Below are positions 60,474-64,000 of a DNA stretch of 64,000 nt, in pieces. A program made the translations under genes and the position numbers. The notes beneath the pieces are model-generated. The model was given only the letters and a program-made list of their open reading frames with translations. It searched no databases and was not told the origin of the DNA. The stretch lies in assembly GCA_023421955.1 (NCBI GenBank), contig JAEZSE010000037.1, positions 62,001 to 126,000 of the forward strand, given 5' to 3'. This DNA is from Bacillota bacterium (GTDB lineage: Bacteria > Bacillota > Clostridia > Christensenellales > UMGS416). Position 1 is the first letter of the stretch. Each line of letters begins with the position of its first letter.

Positions 60474-61166
60474 TCAGCGCTCAAGCAGCGCCTTGCGGAA
60501 CCGTAGGCTGAACACGGCTGAGACAACAAGCATCGTGCCGCCGAGCAGCGGATACATCGTGACCGCAAGCACCGCAGCGTTATCGAGCAGGAAACCGAGA
60601 GCGGCAACAAGGCTGTTTGCCGCGCAGGCCAGCAGTGAAACCCTGGCGGCGCGGTTTTCGCATCCCTCCAAGGATACGGCCAGCAACAGGCAGCTGGAAC
60701 CCAGAAGCACCGTCCAGCCGAGCATATTGACCGCTGACAGCAGCGAGTGGGGGTTGGCCATCACGATCTGCTCCAAAACTACGCCACCGGCTTCCGCGCC
60801 CCACCGCGCAACGGTGAGCTGCACGAAGTAGTTGCCGCCGGAAGCCAGTGCGAAGAGCCAGGCCAGGGTGGCGCCTGCCCTGGCCGGCACCCTCCGGCTT
60901 TCCGGCGCAGCGGCACAGACCACCTCCGCCAGAAGGGCAAACGCAAAGCAAAACAAGAGCATTCCAGTATAGGAAGCAAGCTTCAGAGTTTGGTCATGAC
61001 TCTTTATATAGGCCAAATATGGTTCGATGCCAGACCACACAAACAACGGGCCGGAACCCATGATGCCTACAAAGCAGCCCACATAGAGCAGGAACATCAA
61101 GCCCAGCGTGAGCGAGCTGGCAAAGCCGATCAGATTGGAAACCCTTGCAGGGTTGTTTTTTTGCAT
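60474..61166 (-). CDS. Hypothetical multi-pass membrane protein
   Basis: A 230-residue protein with six predicted helices (about residues 12-34, 53-77, 85-105, 128-150, 158-180 and 185-220) and no recognised family. GGAG lies 10 bases before the ATG at 61166. It is the last gene of the murG-containing operon, 38 bases after the small membrane protein. Confidence 0.75.
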   Translation of the reverse strand: MQKNNPARVSNLIGFASSLTLGLMFLLYVGCFVGIMGSGPLFVWSGIEPYLAYIKSHDQTLKLASYTGMLLFCFAFALLAEVVCAAAPESRRVPARAGATLAWLFALASGGNYFVQLTVARWGAEAGGVVLEQIVMANPHSLLSAVNMLGWTVLLGSSCLLLAVSLEGCENRAARVSLLACAANSLVAALGFLLDNAAVLAVTMYPLLGGTMLVVSAVFSLRFRKALLER

Positions 61167-61204
61167 GCGAAACACACTCCTTCCAATTTTCAAAACGCGA
61201 ACGG

Positions 61205-61510
61205 TCAAACCGGCAGCGCCTCCGGGAGTTTGAAGGAATGGTGGAGCAGCAAAATCCGGATGTTTCTGCGAGATATCACGCGCAATGTGGCAATGATGTG
61301 GTGCAGGAAGAGGAGGACTCCCATCCCGTTGACCGGGATTGCACAAGTGAGGGCCGGTTCTGAGGGTAAACCACCCACCAGCCCAGCAAAAAGAAGATAC
61401 AACCGCCACGGAGCTATGCGCCCCCTGCGGCGCAGTAAAGCATGAGCAAGCAGCCCCATCGGGACCGCCGCCAGCAGAATCAGTGCAAATTGGAGGGCAG
61501 CAGAGCTCAT
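61205..61510 (-). CDS. Small membrane protein
   Basis: A 101-residue protein with two hydrophobic segments (about residues 5-25 and 38-56) and a basic, less regular C-terminal half that could reflect a frameshift. The start is 6 bases after the GNAT stop, with GGAAGG 10 bases upstream. Family not recognised. Confidence 0.5.
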   Translation of the reverse strand: MSSAALQFALILLAAVPMGLLAHALLRRRGRIAPWRLYLLFAGLVGGLPSEPALTCAIPVNGMGVLLFLHHIIATLRVISRRNIRILLLHHSFKLPEALPV

Positions 61511-61516
61511 TTGCGA

Positions 61517-62050
61517 TTAACCTTCCAACTCAATCCAATACCGTTGCAGCACATCGGCCAGATGGCTGCCGGTGATCTCATTCTCCAGCACACCGCCGTT
61601 CTTCTGGATCGCCCGCGCGGAACCTGTATTCTGCTTGTCGCAGGTGATCAACACCCGCTTGAGGCCCAGCGCCCGGCAGCGATCCAGCGCCATTTTGAGC
61701 ATCGCGGTGGCATACCCCTTGCGGCGCTCGGTGGGCCGGACGGAATACCCGATGTGGCCGCCCTCCCGAAGCAAATAGTCATTCAAACGGTAGCGGATGT
61801 TGATTATGCCCAGCAGTCTGCCATCGGTGCGGCGCTCTAAGAAGAAGGTGTCTGCTGTCACGAAGCCTTCAGGCGCGCGGTTTGCATCTCGCATTGCCTC
61901 CAGCGATGCCAGCCATTGACCATAATCCTCATATTGATCCAGGTAGCCGACTCCGTGAATCGGTGAATGGTGCTCCCGAAACTCCGCCAGGTATTCAAAG
62001 GCAGCGGCCTCATGCTCCGGTGCGGGCGTGACCAATATCAGTTCGTCCAT
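61517..62050 (-). CDS. GNAT-family N-acetyltransferase (RimJ/RimL-like)
   Basis: A 177-residue acetyltransferase. The acetyl-CoA loop is ERRKGYATAMLKMALD with a late VLENEITG. The N-terminal EFREHHSPIHGVGYLDQYED belongs to a common Gram-positive subgroup. GGGGG precedes the ATG at 62050. It sits 36 bases after murG. Substrate unknown. Confidence 0.92.
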   Translation of the reverse strand: MDELILVTPAPEHEAAAFEYLAEFREHHSPIHGVGYLDQYEDYGQWLASLEAMRDANRAPEGFVTADTFFLERRTDGRLLGIINIRYRLNDYLLREGGHIGYSVRPTERRKGYATAMLKMALDRCRALGLKRVLITCDKQNTGSARAIQKNGGVLENEITGSHLADVLQRYWIELEG

Positions 62051-62086
62051 GGTTCCCCCATCCCCACTTATCCCCAATAAAGCACA

Positions 62087-63163
62087 TTAATTCTTCTTCG
62101 CCGCCCGCTCGATCTCCTCCAGCACGGCCAATGTTCCGTCGCCCTGCGCTTGTGCGTCCATCGCAGCCTTCAGCTGAGTGCGCTTGGCCCAGGTGTCCAT
62201 AATCGCGTCATAGAGGCTCTCCACCGTCATGCCGTCCTGGTCAAGCACCTGCGCGAAGCCCTGCCGGGCGAAGCTCCTGGCGTTATCAATCTGGTCGCCC
62301 CGGCTGGCCGACAGGGGCAGCGGGATCAAGAGCATCGGCTTTTTTAAAGCCAGAAACTCAAAGATCGAGTTGGCCCCTGCGCGGGAGACGATCAGCTCCG
62401 CAGCAGCCAGCAGGTCATTGAGGCCCTCGGACACATACTCAAACTGGGCATAACCAGCCATGCTGCTCAAAGACTCATCCAGATTGCCCTTGCCACAGAT
62501 GTGGATCACCCGGAAGGACTTCAGCAGTTTTGGCAGCGCCTGCCGCAGCGCGATGTTGATGCTGTTAGCACCCAGGCTGCCGCCCATCATCAGAAGCACA
62601 GGCAATCCAGTGGCTGAAAAGCCGCAGCGCGAAAGGCCACGGGCCGCATTGCCCTCCAGCAGCTCCCGGCGGATCGGCGTGCCGGTGTGGCGGGCCTTGC
62701 CACCCAAGTGCCGCGCCGTCTCGGGGAAGGTGGTGCAGATACGGGTGGCGCTGCCCAGCGCCATGCGGTTGGCCAGCCCCGGCGTGAGATCCGACTCATG
62801 CAGCACCAACGGCGTGCCGGTGAGCCGGGCGGCCCACGCCACCGGCACCGACACAAACCCGCCCTTGGAAAACACCACGACGGGCTTGAGCGTTTGCAGC
62901 AGCCGCAATGCCTGCGCGGCCCCGGCCATCACGCGGAAGGGATCGGAGAGGTTTTTCAGATCCAGATAGCGGCGCAGCTTGCCGGATGAGATGCCGTGAT
63001 AGGTCACACCTGGCAACTTGCCCGCAAGGTCACGCTCCATGCCGGAGTAGCTACCAATGTAGTGCACATCCCAGCCGCGCTCGAGCAGCAGCGGGATCAA
63101 CGACAGATTGGGTGTGATGTGGCCGGCGGTGCCGCCGCCGGTCAGAACGATGGTCTTGGGCAT
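62087..63163 (-). CDS. murG: UDP-N-acetylglucosamine--N-acetylmuramyl-(pentapeptide) pyrophosphoryl-undecaprenol GlcNAc transferase
   Basis: A 358-residue GT28 glycosyltransferase that makes lipid II at the inner face of the membrane. The Gly-rich donor loop GGGTAGHITPNLS and the C-terminal SRAGANSIFEFLALKKPMLLIP (UDP-GlcNAc site) are clear. AAGGAG precedes the ATG. It lies 24 bases after a PfkB kinase gene, not in a mur/fts cluster, as is usual for the second type of murG in clostridia. Confidence 0.93.
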   Translation of the reverse strand: MPKTIVLTGGGTAGHITPNLSLIPLLLERGWDVHYIGSYSGMERDLAGKLPGVTYHGISSGKLRRYLDLKNLSDPFRVMAGAAQALRLLQTLKPVVVFSKGGFVSVPVAWAARLTGTPLVLHESDLTPGLANRMALGSATRICTTFPETARHLGGKARHTGTPIRRELLEGNAARGLSRCGFSATGLPVLLMMGGSLGANSINIALRQALPKLLKSFRVIHICGKGNLDESLSSMAGYAQFEYVSEGLNDLLAAAELIVSRAGANSIFEFLALKKPMLLIPLPLSASRGDQIDNARSFARQGFAQVLDQDGMTVESLYDAIMDTWAKRTQLKAAMDAQAQGDGTLAVLEEIERAAKKN

Positions 63164-63187
63164 GGGGTCGGTCTCCTTGGGAAAGAG

Positions 63188-64000
63188 CTATTTATCCTGT
63201 AATCCATGCGCGATTTGATAAAGCTTTTTGCGCTCCTCAATTGCAGCACGGTCGGCATCGGTGAGCTTGCCGGTCTCGAGGAAGCGCTCCACCATCTCCA
63301 GCGTGGGCTGGGCCGCCCGGCCGCCGATGGCCGTGCACTTGATGGCAGACACAGCGCTGGAGAACCTTGCGCTTCTGGCGGTGTCCCACCCCTTGAGCAT
63401 GCCGTAGATGAACGCGCCATGAAAGGTGTCGCCCGCTCCGGTGGCGTCCACCACGTCCACCTTGAACGCCGGGATCGTCTCATACACACCGTCAAACAGG
63501 CAGGCGCAGCCCCGCGCACCCAGCGTGACGGCCACAAACCGGGGGCCTCTGCCGGCGATATCGCGGCAGCAATCCTCCAGGCCGATGCCACGCATCTTAT
63601 AGCGTGTCACATAATAAGACTCGCTGGTGATGAACGCGTCGATCATCGGCGCCATTTCCTCATATTCGGGCTTGTAGCCGTCAGCATCGAAGGACACCTG
63701 GCCGCCGGCTTCCCGCATCCACCGGGCAGCAGTGCATTCGGCCTCTCCGGTGCTGCTCAGGTGCAGCACGCGGGCCTGGGTGATGTATTCTTTATCCAGC
63801 TCGTCGGGCTTGACAGCCCGCACGATTTCCTCACGGCGCAAGAAATTCCTGCCGCCGGCTTCCCGGTTGGAAAGCACCACCGACATCCTCGTGGGGATGG
63901 CCGGATCTACGATCATGCGGCTGGCGTCCACATTGTTGCGCTCGAAATCTGTGATGCAAGCCCGGCCCTCATGGTCTGCCCCCACCGCGCCGATCATGCC
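63188..64000 (-). CDS. PfkB-family carbohydrate kinase (5' end outside window)
   Basis: A ribokinase-like sugar kinase. The visible part is about 270 residues and its reading frame is open to the right edge, so the N-terminal 40 or so residues are missing. The catalytic motif is DATGAGDTFHGAF with the Asp base; MIGAVGADHEG is the strand that precedes the lid. Sugar substrate cannot be told. It is followed by murG. Confidence 0.92.
   Translation of the reverse strand, partial: GMIGAVGADHEGRACITDFERNNVDASRMIVDPAIPTRMSVVLSNREAGGRNFLRREEIVRAVKPDELDKEYITQARVLHLSSTGEAECTAARWMREAGGQVSFDADGYKPEYEEMAPMIDAFITSESYYVTRYKMRGIGLEDCCRDIAGRGPRFVAVTLGARGCACLFDGVYETIPAFKVDVVDATGAGDTFHGAFIYGMLKGWDTARSARFSSAVSAIKCTAIGGRAAQPTLEMVERFLETGKLTDADRAAIEERKKLYQIAHGLQDK

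Overview
The window looks like the chromosome of a GC-rich, Gram-positive anaerobe of the clostridial Bacillota. I infer this from gene content: two PadR regulators, a VanW-type protein, a DUF6485-like Cys-rich protein, DUF1048 proteins, a NusG-domain-II/Gx-transporter pair, rubrerythrin, an EFR1-type flavodoxin-ferredoxin protein, Pta, argJ, MurG, and strong Shine-Dalgarno and sigmaA-type promoter sequences. There are no outer-membrane genes, no sporulation genes, and no rRNA, tRNA, CRISPR or transposase genes. I cannot name a genus. Three genes (47.1-48.7 kb and 57.5-58.4 kb) are visibly AT-richer than the rest.

Left part (0-22 kb), mostly minus strand. A cello-oligosaccharide operon (7586 to 358) encodes two ABC permeases, a substrate-binding lipoprotein, a LacI regulator and cellobiose phosphorylase; its promoter carries a LacI-type operator over the start point. 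Next come tilS-hpt with a membrane protein and an AraC regulator, a c-di-GMP pair (REC-GGDEF and PocR-PAS6-GGDEF-HD-GYP), a lipid kinase followed by an alpha/beta-hydrolase that has lost its catalytic Ser and His, a divergent PadR-controlled flavoprotein operon, two tiny paralogous proteins, and argJ.

Between argJ and the gene at 22945 is a roughly 0.6-kb non-coding stretch with three consensus DnaA boxes and several near matches. Transcription diverges around it, so it is a candidate replication origin. To its right (plus strand) are a membrane-anchored coiled-coil protein, a PRC-barrel protein, a VanW protein, a Cys-rich protein, gapA with a CggR-like operator, and a DUF5050-like lipoprotein.

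Middle part (30-46 kb) is mosaic: a GH51/GH127 arabinose-releasing pair, a PadR-DUF1048-DUF1048-ABC operon, a RibD-like reductase converging on a WYL regulator with overlapping 3' ends, a radical SAM/SPASM protein, a DUF4349 lipoprotein, the NusG_II/Gx pair and a cell-wall amidase. Small hairpin-rich repeats occupy several gaps; three copies of one family keep two hairpins whose stem sequences differ between copies.

Right part (47-64 kb): the AT-richer genes, a PP2C phosphatase with a 31-residue membrane peptide, ppx-ppk, three tandem paralogous membrane proteins of which the first has an in-frame amber codon, an ACT-like protein with rubrerythrin, an AT-rich HEPN-like gene, EFR1, pta, and a pfkB-murG-GNAT-membrane-protein operon that runs off the right edge.
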